Shown: positions 24,066-31,964 of the stretch, in pieces
Layout of the letters: every line of letters starts with the position of its first letter
How positions within the stretch are numbered: the first letter of the stretch is position 1
From: Candidatus Methanoplasma sp.
GTDB lineage: Archaea; Thermoplasmatota; Thermoplasmata; Methanomassiliicoccales; Methanomethylophilaceae
Direction of reading: 5' to 3'
Length of the DNA: 33,862 nt
Assembly (NCBI GenBank): GCA_031283015.1
Contig: JAITCQ010000039.1
Coordinates: forward strand, 1 to 33,862
Notes under the pieces: model-generated
The model's database searches: none
Seen by the model: the letters and a program-made list of their open reading frames with translations, nothing else
What the model was told of the DNA's origin: nothing
Translations under genes and position numbers: made by a program

Positions 24066-24808
24066 TATAGCACCTCGTTTATGTAGAGGGCGTCCTTGGG
24101 ACAATCCTCCACGCAATTCTCACAACATATGCAGGTGTCGTTGTTGAACTCGGGGTAGAGTATCGGTCTGCCCTTCTCATTCACTCCGTGCTCGACCATC
24201 GTGACGGCCTTCACGGGACACACCTTCTCGCATCTCTTGCAGCTTATGCACTTGGCCTCCACGAGGACCGGCCTGTCGGTCTTGAACGGCGATATCCTCC
24301 TTTCGGGGTTCCCGTTCTTTATGTCCGACATCAGGGTCTGTTCCAGATGGATCTCCATCCTTTCCGTTATACCCTCGTAGGCCAGCCTCTTCGGGCCGTA
24401 TATCAGGTCCTCCCTCGTATACTCCGCGAGTTCGAACTCGGGGGTGACGGTCATCGCGTCCACCGGGCAGTATTCCGCGCAGTATCCGCACATGGCGCAC
24501 CTTCCGACGTTGACCTGCGGCCTCTTGACCTTCTGGCCGGAGCCGTCCTCGGTGTCCACCAGCTTGATACAGGCAGTGGGACACATCTTGACGCACATCC
24601 CGCAGGCGACGCATCTGTCGAACCTGAGTCCGGGGCGTCCGCGGTAGTTCTCCGGCATCCACATCTTCTCGTAAGGATACAGGATCGTCACCGGTCTGTG
24701 CGCGATCGTCTTGAAGAAGATCTTGAGGGCCTTCGACACCGGCTTCATCACCCAGAGGGACCTTGCCGGGTTCCTCGGGTACTTGTCCAAGTATTCTTTC
24801 TTGGCCAT
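24065..24808 (-). CDS. fpoI: Fpo-like complex subunit I with four predicted 4Fe-4S clusters
   Basis: FpoI/NuoI carries two 4Fe-4S clusters that pass electrons toward FpoB. Here the protein is 247 residues, well above the roughly 130-180 usual for the family. The core clusters are ligated by Cys66, 69, 72 and a later Cys114, and by Cys104, 107, 110 and Cys76 (swapped, as in 8Fe ferredoxins; Cys80 is an extra Cys). After a linker a second ferredoxin-like module follows, with CISCKRCEKVCP (187-197) and CICCENCVEDCP (226-236). The extra module could accept electrons directly from ferredoxin or another donor in a complex that lacks FpoF. This is inference. It overlaps fpoH by one base (TGATG). Confidence 0.93.
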   Translation of the reverse strand: MAKKEYLDKYPRNPARSLWVMKPVSKALKIFFKTIAHRPVTILYPYEKMWMPENYRGRPGLRFDRCVACGMCVKMCPTACIKLVDTEDGSGQKVKRPQVNVGRCAMCGYCAEYCPVDAMTVTPEFELAEYTREDLIYGPKRLAYEGITERMEIHLEQTLMSDIKNGNPERRISPFKTDRPVLVEAKCISCKRCEKVCPVKAVTMVEHGVNEKGRPILYPEFNNDTCICCENCVEDCPKDALYINEVL

Positions 24809-25980
24809 CAGAACACACCTCCTAGTTTAAGCAGCAGCACGACCGCAAGGTTCGCTACCGACAGCGGCATGAACACCTTCCAGCCTATGTTGACTATCTG
24901 GTCGGTCCTGACACGCGCGAGCGCTCCCCTCAGTATTATCATTATGAAGAACACCGACCATACCTTCAGAAGGAACACTATCTCCGGGAACCAGCCGTTA
25001 ACGCCTCCGGAGACGAAGGGTATCAGCCATCCTCCCAGATACATTATGACCACCATTGCGCAGGAGACGTATCCTCTCAGATAGTCCGCTAGCATGATGA
25101 GTCCCCATTTCATTCCCGCGTACTCGGTCTGCCATCCCTCCACGAGTTCCGCCTCTGCCTCGGCAATGTCGAACGGTACGCGTTCGGCCTCGGCGGTGGC
25201 GCAGAAGATGAAGGTGATGAAACCGATTATCTGGGGTATGAAGAACCAGATCGTGTCCCCCTGCATGTTGACTATATCGTTTATATTGAAGCTTCCGGCC
25301 AGCAGACAGGTGGAAGCTATCATGATGAGCATCGGGACCTCGTACGAGATCATCAGCTCGGCCGCCCTCATCCCTCCGATGAGCGAGTACTTATTGTTCT
25401 GCGCCCACCCGGAGACGAGGATGAAGAACGGCGCCAGCGCGAACAGCGCCATTATTATTAGCAGGCCGGTTCCGTAATTGACGACGAACCATCTGTCGGA
25501 AAGCGGGATCATGCATGCGATCAGCGCCGAGGTGCCGATTATGAGGGCCGCCGTCCAAAGGTACGTCTTCTTGTCGACCTTCCTCGGGATGGTGTTCTCT
25601 TTCAAAAATGTCTTGAATCCGTCGGCCAGGCACTGCATGAATCCTTTGAGTCCGATCATGGTGCCTCTTCTGTCCATGACCCTTCCCAGGACCTTACGTT
25701 CCATCCACAACGATAGCAGAGTGACGACGAAGACCACCAGGAAGATTATGATCATGAACACTACCAGAGCGAACACGTTGGAGATCTCGTCCGACATCAG
25801 CCAGACCGATACCCCGTTCCCAGGGAAAATGAGATTTATGAGCCAGGCGATGAGCCCTCCCAACAGCTCCCATATCTTGTACGATAGGTCAAAGGGAAGG
25901 TTATAGCTCTCAAAGGGATAGAAGGGGTTGGACATCACGTCCTTGAACTGTATCCAATCCAAAATACTGCTGTACGCCAT
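24808..25980 (-). CDS. fpoH: Fpo-like complex subunit H (NuoH-type)
   Basis: This membrane subunit forms the docking point and the quinone- or methanophenazine-type binding chamber between peripheral and membrane arms. The 390-residue protein has about eight or nine hydrophobic helices, the WMERKVLGRVMDRRG segment at about residues 92-106 and the conserved loop ERVPFDIAEAEAELVEG. An N-terminal extension of about 60 residues precedes the first conserved helix, somewhat long for the family. It starts four bases after the fpoD TGA, which lies inside AGGTGA ahead of the ATG. Confidence 0.94.
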   Translation of the reverse strand: MAYSSILDWIQFKDVMSNPFYPFESYNLPFDLSYKIWELLGGLIAWLINLIFPGNGVSVWLMSDEISNVFALVVFMIIIFLVVFVVTLLSLWMERKVLGRVMDRRGTMIGLKGFMQCLADGFKTFLKENTIPRKVDKKTYLWTAALIIGTSALIACMIPLSDRWFVVNYGTGLLIIMALFALAPFFILVSGWAQNNKYSLIGGMRAAELMISYEVPMLIMIASTCLLAGSFNINDIVNMQGDTIWFFIPQIIGFITFIFCATAEAERVPFDIAEAEAELVEGWQTEYAGMKWGLIMLADYLRGYVSCAMVVIMYLGGWLIPFVSGGVNGWFPEIVFLLKVWSVFFIMIILRGALARVRTDQIVNIGWKVFMPLSVANLAVVLLLKLGGVF

Positions 25981-25984
25981 ATTA

Positions 25985-27130
25985 TCACCTGTCGGTCTCT
26001 CCCAGGCACATGTCTATCATGGCCATCACCGCGGGCACATCGGCGATCCTGCTTCCCAGGACCAGCGGCTTGGCGGCGGATACGTTCACAAATATGGGGC
26101 TGCGCACTTTCAGTCTGTATGGTTTGTCGGTGCCGTCGGAGATCAGATACATCATGGACTCCCCGCGGGGGTCCTCCATCCTGACGAACGCCCTTCCGGC
26201 GGGAACCTTCGAGGGCACCTTGAGCCTGTACGGGGCGTTCCTGCCGATGGCCTTGACCTTCTGCAGACACTGTTTGATTATCTTACACGACTGGAACAGC
26301 TCTTCGATCCTGACCATGTATCTGGCGTACGAATCCCCCTCTTTAAGCACGGGAACCTCGAAATCCATCTTGTCATAGTTGTCGTAGGGGTCGTCGCGGC
26401 GTACGTCGAAATCCACGCCGGTGCCCCTCATGGCCGGTCCGGTGATGCCCAGATTGGCGCACTGCTCCCTCGAAAGGATGCCTGTGCCTTTCATCCTCGA
26501 AACGAACACCGAGGAGTCGTCGATCATCGCGATTATATCCCATATCGCTTTCTCAAAGCGCTCCACGCACCTTGAGGCGAACATTGCGAACTCGTCGTCG
26601 ATATCGTTCCTCACTCCTCCGATACGGGGGAAGTTGGTGGTCATCCTTGCGCCGCACATCCTTACGTTGAGGTCCATGAAGAACTCCCTCTCCCTCATTG
26701 CCCAAAGGAATACCGTGAGGTTCCCGAGGTCGGTCCCCACCGCGGCGAGCCACATGAGGTGCGACTGGATGCGGCAGATCTCGTCCGCCATTATCCTGAT
26801 GTATTTGGCCTTCTCCGGTATGTCTATACCCAGCGCCTTCTCGACCGTCATGCAGTACAGGTGGGTGTACGTCATGGACGCCGCGTAGCAGAGACGGTCC
26901 GCCATCGGTATGATCTTCGGATACGTCCTGTTCTCGCATTCTTTCTCCCACCCTCTGTGCAGGTAGCCGATGATCGGCTCCGCGTCCACCACTATCTCTC
27001 CGTCAAGCCGGGCTTTGAGCGTCCAGAGTCCGTGCGAGAATGGGTGCTGCGGGCCCATGATGACCCACATCTTGTCCGTGTGGAGCTCGGAGGTCTCGGC
27101 CTTTATGTCTATAACGTCCCGAGACATCAT
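25985..27130 (-). CDS. fpoD: Fpo-like complex subunit D (NuoD-type, 49-kDa subunit)
   Basis: This peripheral subunit forms the acceptor-reduction site with FpoB and FpoH. The 381-residue protein has MGPQHPFSHG near the N-terminus with the catalytic-site histidine, then HRGWEK and THLYCMTVEKALG, all typical of FpoD/NuoD. The two CxxC pairs that bind Ni-Fe in related hydrogenases are absent, so this is a dehydrogenase-type complex rather than an Ech or Mbh hydrogenase. The start ATG (27130) overlaps the fpoC stop; a second ATG follows immediately. Confidence 0.95.
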   Translation of the reverse strand: MMSRDVIDIKAETSELHTDKMWVIMGPQHPFSHGLWTLKARLDGEIVVDAEPIIGYLHRGWEKECENRTYPKIIPMADRLCYAASMTYTHLYCMTVEKALGIDIPEKAKYIRIMADEICRIQSHLMWLAAVGTDLGNLTVFLWAMREREFFMDLNVRMCGARMTTNFPRIGGVRNDIDDEFAMFASRCVERFEKAIWDIIAMIDDSSVFVSRMKGTGILSREQCANLGITGPAMRGTGVDFDVRRDDPYDNYDKMDFEVPVLKEGDSYARYMVRIEELFQSCKIIKQCLQKVKAIGRNAPYRLKVPSKVPAGRAFVRMEDPRGESMMYLISDGTDKPYRLKVRSPIFVNVSAAKPLVLGSRIADVPAVMAMIDMCLGETDR

Positions 27131-27597
27131 CCCTGCCCCCTTAGCTTATATGATTTCCTGAAAGGATAGAACTCATAGGTGTCCGGCGTAAGGAGCCTCT
27201 CCAGCTTCGGGTGTCCGTCGAAGACTATCCCGAACAGTTCGTAGGTCTCCCTCTCGTGCCAGTTCCCTCCTACCCATATGTCCGCCACCGATCTTACGTG
27301 AAGATTGTCCGCGGGCAGTTCGACGGTGAGCTCGATCATGACCCCGTTGAAATAGTTGGACAGATGGTAGATCACTTCCATGCGGTCGACCATGTCGTTA
27401 CCCATTATCGAGGTCGCGTGCTCGAACGTCAGATTGTCGTGTATGTAGGCGCATACGTCGTGGATGGAATCCCTCTCCACTTTTGCGTACACCCTTCTCT
27501 CTCCGGTGCGGGTGATCCCGACCTTGCCGGAGAAATTCTTCAGGAGGAGGTCAGATATCTCCTGGACCGACGATGCCTGATATGTCTCGCCAGCCAT
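27127..27597 (-). CDS. fpoC: Fpo-like complex subunit C (NuoC-type, 30-kDa subunit)
   Basis: This peripheral-arm subunit of 156 residues has the family signature ERETYELFGIVFDGHP (115-130). The open frame extends far upstream, but the ATG at 27597 has a GGAGG SD seven bases before it and lies two bases after the fpoB stop, so the upstream extension is rejected. It overlaps fpoD. Confidence 0.94.
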   Translation of the reverse strand: MAGETYQASSVQEISDLLLKNFSGKVGITRTGERRVYAKVERDSIHDVCAYIHDNLTFEHATSIMGNDMVDRMEVIYHLSNYFNGVMIELTVELPADNLHVRSVADIWVGGNWHERETYELFGIVFDGHPKLERLLTPDTYEFYPFRKSYKLRGQG

Positions 27598-27599
27598 GT

Positions 27600-28163
27600 T
27601 CAGTCCTCCATGAATACCCCTCTCCTGAAGTAGTCGTCTATCTTCTTCTGGAGGAGCATGAAACCGTCTATCATCGCGTCCGGCCTTGCGGGACATCCCG
27701 GTATGTAGATGTCCACCGGGACTATTTGGTCCAGACCCTGGACCGTGTTGTACGAATCGTACCACGGTCCGCCGGATATGGCGCATTCTCCCATCGCCAC
27801 CACCCATTTGGGGTTCGGTATCTGTTCATACAGGCGCCTCAGGTCCGGGCGTATCTTTTTGGAAATCCAGCCGTTCACGAGGAGCACGTCGGTCTGCCTC
27901 GGGGAGGACCTGTATATCATGCCGTAACGCTCCGCATCGAACCTGGGCGCGGACGCCGCCGCCATTTCCAGGGCGCAGCATGCCAGCCCCCAGTGCAGAG
28001 GGTGTATTGAATTTCTCATCGCCCAGGCCCAAATGGGTCCCGTGAGCTTGTCTACGGTCTTCTTCGTACCTCCGCTGAGAAGGTTGTTGATCATGGCCGA
28101 GGACCACGTCATGAATTCCTCTTTGCTCATGGCGACGGCGTGAGGATAAAGGCTCATATCCAT
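27600..28163 (-). CDS. fpoB: Fpo-like complex subunit B (NuoB-type, 4Fe-4S cluster N2)
   Basis: This peripheral subunit holds the terminal 4Fe-4S cluster that reduces the membrane carrier. The 187-residue protein has Cys62-Cys63 (WGLACCALEMAA), Cys127 (GECAISGGPW) and Cys157 (IPGCPARPDAM), the full set of ligands. The start at 28163 has GGAGGAAACAGT before it and overlaps the fpoA end by 10 bp; the longer frame upstream is rejected. Confidence 0.95.
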   Translation of the reverse strand: MDMSLYPHAVAMSKEEFMTWSSAMINNLLSGGTKKTVDKLTGPIWAWAMRNSIHPLHWGLACCALEMAAASAPRFDAERYGMIYRSSPRQTDVLLVNGWISKKIRPDLRRLYEQIPNPKWVVAMGECAISGGPWYDSYNTVQGLDQIVPVDIYIPGCPARPDAMIDGFMLLQKKIDDYFRRGVFMED

Positions 28164-28516
28164 ACTGTTTCCTCCTTTTTGAGAGAGTACGCTACCCCGA
28201 GGATCATTATACCCAGCAGCAGGAGCATCCATACGGTGGCCATGGTCGAAAGACCTGAGAAGGCGACGGCCCAAATCATGAGGAAGGTTGCGATGAGATC
28301 AAAGACCACGAAAATGATTGCGAAAGCATAATACTGGAATCTGAACTGTACGTGAGCGTCCCCTATCGGTTCGGAACCGCACTCGTATGTATTCTCCATC
28401 CACTGGGTAGGCTTCCTCGGTCTGATGAACCTAGAACTCAGCCATGCCAAAGGTGCGAAGCCGAAGGCCATGAGGCCGACGACAACCAATGGGATGTAGG
28501 ACACAACTAGTGACAT
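28154..28516 (-). CDS. fpoA: Fpo-like complex subunit A (NuoA-type)
   Basis: This small membrane subunit of about 120 residues has three hydrophobic helices, the signature ENTYECGSEP in the first loop, and the RFQYYAFAIIFVVFD helix. The start ATG at 28516 is about 27 bp downstream of a strong TATA box and lacks an SD, so the operon message is probably leaderless; the frame upstream of that is spurious. First gene of the twelve-gene fpo operon. Confidence 0.93.
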   Translation of the reverse strand: MSLVVSYIPLVVVGLMAFGFAPLAWLSSRFIRPRKPTQWMENTYECGSEPIGDAHVQFRFQYYAFAIIFVVFDLIATFLMIWAVAFSGLSTMATVWMLLLLGIMILGVAYSLKKEETVWI

Positions 28517-28538
28517 TGAGATTTCGCATGCCTTCTTT

Positions 28539-28547
28539 AATATATAA
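28539..28547 (-). promoter_or_regulatory. TATA box of the fpo operon
   Basis: TTATATATT on the minus strand is centred about 27 bp before the fpoA ATG, which is the expected distance to the transcription start. It predicts a leaderless mRNA. Confidence 0.7.
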
Positions 28548-28573
28548 TGTTTGCAGACGCGCGTTTTCTTCCC

Positions 28574-28581
28574 TATATAAA
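28574..28581 (+). promoter_or_regulatory. TATA box of proC
   Basis: TATATAAA on the plus strand lies about 50 bp before the proC ATG, giving a leader of about 25 nt. It stands some 30 bp from the divergent fpo TATA box, so one regulator could cover both. Confidence 0.6.
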
Positions 28582-28630
28582 CGACATACGACAGTTTATT
28601 ATCGGTAAGGAAGATACATCGCCAGATATC

Positions 28631-29431
28631 ATGCCGGTAAAGATAGGTTTCATTGGGGCTGGAAGGATGGCGGAGGCGATGATGAGGGGGCTCATCGCGG
28701 AGGGCGTTTACACCGAGAAGGAGATGATCGCCTGTGATCCGATAGCCGAGATCAGAGAAAGAGTGGCCAAAAATCTGGGTGTCGCCGTGTATGAGACGGC
28801 TTCCGAGGTGTCGAAACTGACGAACGTGCTGGTCATAGCGGTCAAACCGGTGCACGTGTCCGGACTTTTTGAGAAGGAAGGTCTCAAACTTGGGTCCAAT
28901 TATCTGATCATAAGTATAGCCGCGGGCATCGGGATCCGTACATACGAATCATATGTGCCAGATGCGAGAATTGTGCGCGTTATGCCGAACCACTGCTGCA
29001 TGGTCCTGGAATCCGCTTCGGCTTATTCCCGCGGAAGCAGGGCCACCGACGCCGACATAGACCTCGTTGACGAGATATTATCGTCAATGGGATTGGCCTT
29101 CGAGGTAAAGGAGGGGGACCTGGATGCCGTGACCGGCGTTTCCGGAAGCTCCCCCGCATTCATGTACATGTTCGCGGAAGCGATCGCCGACATCGGAAAG
29201 AAGAATGGCCTTCCGGGGGATGTGGCGCTGGAGCTTGCCGCCCAATCTATGATCGGCGCGGGCAGGATGATGCTTGAGAGCGGGATGACCCCCAAAGAAC
29301 TGGTCGACAGCGTATGCTCTCCGGGAGGCACGACCATAGAGGGAGTGAAAGTGCTGGAAGATCGGAAACTGAAGGGGATCACCGGGGAGGCGGTCGAGGC
29401 CGCCATAAAGAAATCGCGGTCAATGGGCTGA
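28631..29431 (+). CDS. proC: pyrroline-5-carboxylate reductase
   Basis: It reduces 1-pyrroline-5-carboxylate to proline with NAD(P)H. The 266-residue protein starts with the Rossmann motif KIGFIGAGRMAEAMM, contains VIAVKP in the dinucleotide domain, and has the C-terminal active-site motifs VTGVSGSSPAF and CSPGGTTIEG. The open frame begins at 28547, but that start lies upstream of the probable transcription start, and MPVKIGFIG at 28631 is the normal family start. It is divergent from fpo and converges on the radical SAM gene. Confidence 0.94.
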   Translation: MPVKIGFIGAGRMAEAMMRGLIAEGVYTEKEMIACDPIAEIRERVAKNLGVAVYETASEVSKLTNVLVIAVKPVHVSGLFEKEGLKLGSNYLIISIAAGIGIRTYESYVPDARIVRVMPNHCCMVLESASAYSRGSRATDADIDLVDEILSSMGLAFEVKEGDLDAVTGVSGSSPAFMYMFAEAIADIGKKNGLPGDVALELAAQSMIGAGRMMLESGMTPKELVDSVCSPGGTTIEGVKVLEDRKLKGITGEAVEAAIKKSRSMG

Positions 29432-29436
29432 CCCCC

Positions 29437-29462
29437 ATATTTTATTTTTATTAATTATCTAA
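29437..29462. terminator. shared A+T terminator between proC and the radical SAM gene
   Basis: The junction between the convergent genes carries T-tracts on the plus strand (ATTTTATTTTTATTAATT) right after the proC stop. On the minus strand this stretch is mainly A-rich, so it serves proC best. Confidence 0.55.
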
Positions 29463-31179
29463 TAGAAGAGCGTACGAGCCCGGTCAGTATCCGGGGGGCG
29501 TTCCGCCAGATGGACCCCGCCTTCCAATCCAGGTTGTTCTTGTCGCAGATGGTGGAATTCATCAGGCTCGCGCCCTCGTCCTTTATCTCCCACAGCCTGC
29601 TCTCCCTCTCTTCCGCATCCCGAATGGTCATTATCTCGTCCACTCTGTGCATCAGCGAGCGGGCGGTCTCCGTCCTTTCCTTCCTTTGCTCGAATACGGC
29701 GGACGATATCCTCGAGCACTCGTGTTCCATTGCCGCAAGCTCTATCGCCGCGTCGTACGATGTCTCCGCGATCATGTCGCGGTCCATCCATTTCGTCTCA
29801 TACGAAAGAACATGCTTCCACGACGGATTCTCCTGAAGCCTCTTGTGTTCTTCCAGCGTCCTCGCGAAGAATCTATATCCCCACTTCTCCGGCTCCTCGA
29901 ACACCCTGCTGCCCGGATCGACGAAGGGCGCGAAGGGCGCGTTGTAAATGAACAGGCCGTCCTCTTTCTTCACAAGCTCCCACAGCCTCTTGGACGCTTT
30001 TGCGCTGTCTATGGCCGACCCCCTAGACTGGAACGGGAGACCCGTCATATAGAACATATCGAACCTTTCGCAGCCGTTCGCGAAGGCGGATGCCACGGAT
30101 CTCTCTATCGACGCGTTCGTGTATCCTTTTCCGAAAGCCTTTCTGACCTCCTCGTCGTGGGAGTCGGGGGAGAACTCTATGCTCCAGCCGCCGTTGAAGG
30201 CCTTGTCCAGCTTTGAGAAGAAGTCGTCGTCCGCCCCGTTGAACAGCTCAATCACCACGTGGTTCTTTATCTTCCTCTTTTTGACCTCTTCCAAAAGTTT
30301 CTCGGCGTAGCCGTTGCTGTGCTGCCTTATGTCGCCGACGACAAAGATCGGCGTGCGGAGATAGCTTTGTATGAGGTCCATGTCCTCGGCGAGCTTTTCG
30401 GGGCTTCTGTATGCGGGCGCGCCCCTGCATGCCACACGTTCGTTCGAGAAACTCGACCCTCCGCATACGGCGCAGTTAAGGGAACATCCCCTCACGGAGA
30501 ACACCGACGTCAGCGGCGTCCTGTCCCATCCATACCAAGGGAGCGCGCCTTTGACGTCCATGTTCCTGAGGGCGCTTTTTATCATCGTCCCGTAATCGAA
30601 CTTTATATCGTCCAAGCTGTCGGAGCAGCGGAACGTTCCGTTCTTGTGTATCTTCCCCGAATCGTCTTTCCATACCAGACCCGGGACGTCCGAGAGGTCC
30701 TTTCCCTTTTGCAGCGCCGTCATCATCTGCACCGTCGACTGTTCGGTGGAATCTCCTCTCATCACCAGGTCCGCCTCCGGCCTACGGATCAATTCCTCCC
30801 AGAAGTATGACGACGTGAATCCTCCGAACTCCACTTTCGAGTCGGGGTGGTGCTTCTTCACCAGCTTCGCTATCTCTGTGGCTCCGTGGACGTGGGGCAT
30901 CCAATGAAGATCTATGGCAAAAACGTCGGCGTCAAGGGACCTTATCTTCTTTTCCGCGTCGAATCTGTCGTCGGCGAGCATCTGCACCGCGAGGTTGACG
31001 ATCCTCGTCCTGAACCCGGCCGCCTCCAGATGGGAGGCGATGGTCATGAACCCTATCGGATACATCTCGAATACCGGCGACGACGGAATGACGTCGCTCA
31101 CCGGTCCGTAGAGGATGGGTTTCTTCCTGAAGTCGTATACGCTGGGGGCGTGCAGGAATATCAGGTCCGAGCGGGCCAT
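29455..31179 (-). CDS. B12-binding/radical SAM protein (resembles the Ta0216-type family)
   Basis: This 574-residue protein has an N-terminal half (to about residue 170) with a cobalamin-binding-like Rossmann arrangement (VFAIDLHWMPHVHG, VEFGGFTSSYF, ADLVMRGDSTE). A radical SAM core follows, with the cluster motif CSLNCAVC (Cys232, 236, 239). The C-terminal 150 or so residues are helical and not recognised. The layout recalls the B12/radical SAM family named after a Thermoplasma gene (Ta0216); I could not verify this. The reaction is unknown. Starting ATG 31179 has GGTGA six bases upstream, contributed by the end of the prenyltransferase gene, one base away. That tight coupling suggests action on an isoprenoid product, but this is only inference. 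Confidence 0.82.
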   Translation of the reverse strand: MARSDLIFLHAPSVYDFRKKPILYGPVSDVIPSSPVFEMYPIGFMTIASHLEAAGFRTRIVNLAVQMLADDRFDAEKKIRSLDADVFAIDLHWMPHVHGATEIAKLVKKHHPDSKVEFGGFTSSYFWEELIRRPEADLVMRGDSTEQSTVQMMTALQKGKDLSDVPGLVWKDDSGKIHKNGTFRCSDSLDDIKFDYGTMIKSALRNMDVKGALPWYGWDRTPLTSVFSVRGCSLNCAVCGGSSFSNERVACRGAPAYRSPEKLAEDMDLIQSYLRTPIFVVGDIRQHSNGYAEKLLEEVKKRKIKNHVVIELFNGADDDFFSKLDKAFNGGWSIEFSPDSHDEEVRKAFGKGYTNASIERSVASAFANGCERFDMFYMTGLPFQSRGSAIDSAKASKRLWELVKKEDGLFIYNAPFAPFVDPGSRVFEEPEKWGYRFFARTLEEHKRLQENPSWKHVLSYETKWMDRDMIAETSYDAAIELAAMEHECSRISSAVFEQRKERTETARSLMHRVDEIMTIRDAEERESRLWEIKDEGASLMNSTICDKNNLDWKAGSIWRNAPRILTGLVRSSIR

Positions 31180-31180
31180 C

Positions 31181-31960
31181 TCATTCACCGTAGCGTCTCA
31201 CGCGCTGCTGGTACGATCTTATCGCCCTGAGGAAGTCTATGTATCTGAATCCCGGCCAGTACACATCCGTGAAATACAGTTCCGAATACGCCAGCTGCCA
31301 AAGCAGGAAGTTCGATATCCTGACCTCCCCCGACGTCCTCAGGATCAGATCCGGATCGGGTATCTCCGAGGTGTAGAGGTGTTCCGAGAGGGTCTCTTCT
31401 GATATGTCCTCTACATCAAGCTCGCGGTCCGCGACCTTTCTGGCGATGTCCTTCACTGCAGAGACTATCTCCTGTCTGCTCCCGTACGCCATCGCGACGT
31501 TGAAATTGAAATTCGAGTACGAAGCCGTCTTTCCCTCCGCGTACTTTATGGCCTCTTTGACGCTGTCCGGCAGGGTGGAATGGTCACCGAACACCCTGAT
31601 CCTTACCTGGTTCTCATGTATCCTCTTGTTATCGGCCATTCTGTAAAGGGCGGCCTCCGAGAGATTCATGATGAAGTCTATCTCGCCCTTCTCCCTTTTG
31701 AAATTCTCGGTGGAAAGAGCGTACACCGTCACGTACTCGATCTTCAGCTCAAGACACCACCAGAGCATCTCCTCGATCTTCTCCTCTCCTCTGCGGTGAC
31801 CTTCGTTCTTGTCGGCGGCGAGGACCTCCGCCGCATATCTCCTGTTCCCGTCCATTATGATCGCTATGTGTTTCGGGATCGGTCCGCCGACCACTTCTTT
31901 GGCCAGTGCCTTCTTGTACCTCGAATAGACCGTCCTTGACAGCGGCTTAGGTAGCTCCAT
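31181..31960 (-). CDS. uppS: cis-prenyltransferase (undecaprenyl diphosphate synthase family)
   Basis: It elongates an allylic diphosphate with isopentenyl diphosphate in cis configuration; in archaea the product is the dolichol-type lipid carrier used in glycosylation. The 259-residue protein has IMDGNRRYA (35-43; catalytic Asp37), the SNFNFNVAMAYGSRQEI segment, and RTSGEVRISNFLLWQLAYSE near the C-terminus. The start at 31960 is preferred over 32011 because it follows the marker gene stop by four bases and removes an extension that overlaps it. It sits between marker 11 and the radical SAM gene. Confidence 0.94.
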   Translation of the reverse strand: MELPKPLSRTVYSRYKKALAKEVVGGPIPKHIAIIMDGNRRYAAEVLAADKNEGHRRGEEKIEEMLWWCLELKIEYVTVYALSTENFKREKGEIDFIMNLSEAALYRMADNKRIHENQVRIRVFGDHSTLPDSVKEAIKYAEGKTASYSNFNFNVAMAYGSRQEIVSAVKDIARKVADRELDVEDISEETLSEHLYTSEIPDPDLILRTSGEVRISNFLLWQLAYSELYFTDVYWPGFRYIDFLRAIRSYQQRVRRYGE

Positions 31961-31964
31961 AAGA

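Noticed and set aside
25985..28163. Membrane-bound Ni-Fe hydrogenase (Ech or Mbh) instead of Fpo
   Set aside because: The large-subunit homologue lacks the cysteine pairs that bind Ni-Fe, and the full set of A, J, K, L, M and N subunits fits an Fpo/Nuo-type complex.
27600..28855. Longer starts for fpoA, fpoB and fpoC suggested by extended open frames
   Set aside because: The extensions overlap neighbouring conserved genes or lie upstream of the predicted transcription start, and good start signals exist at the shorter starts.
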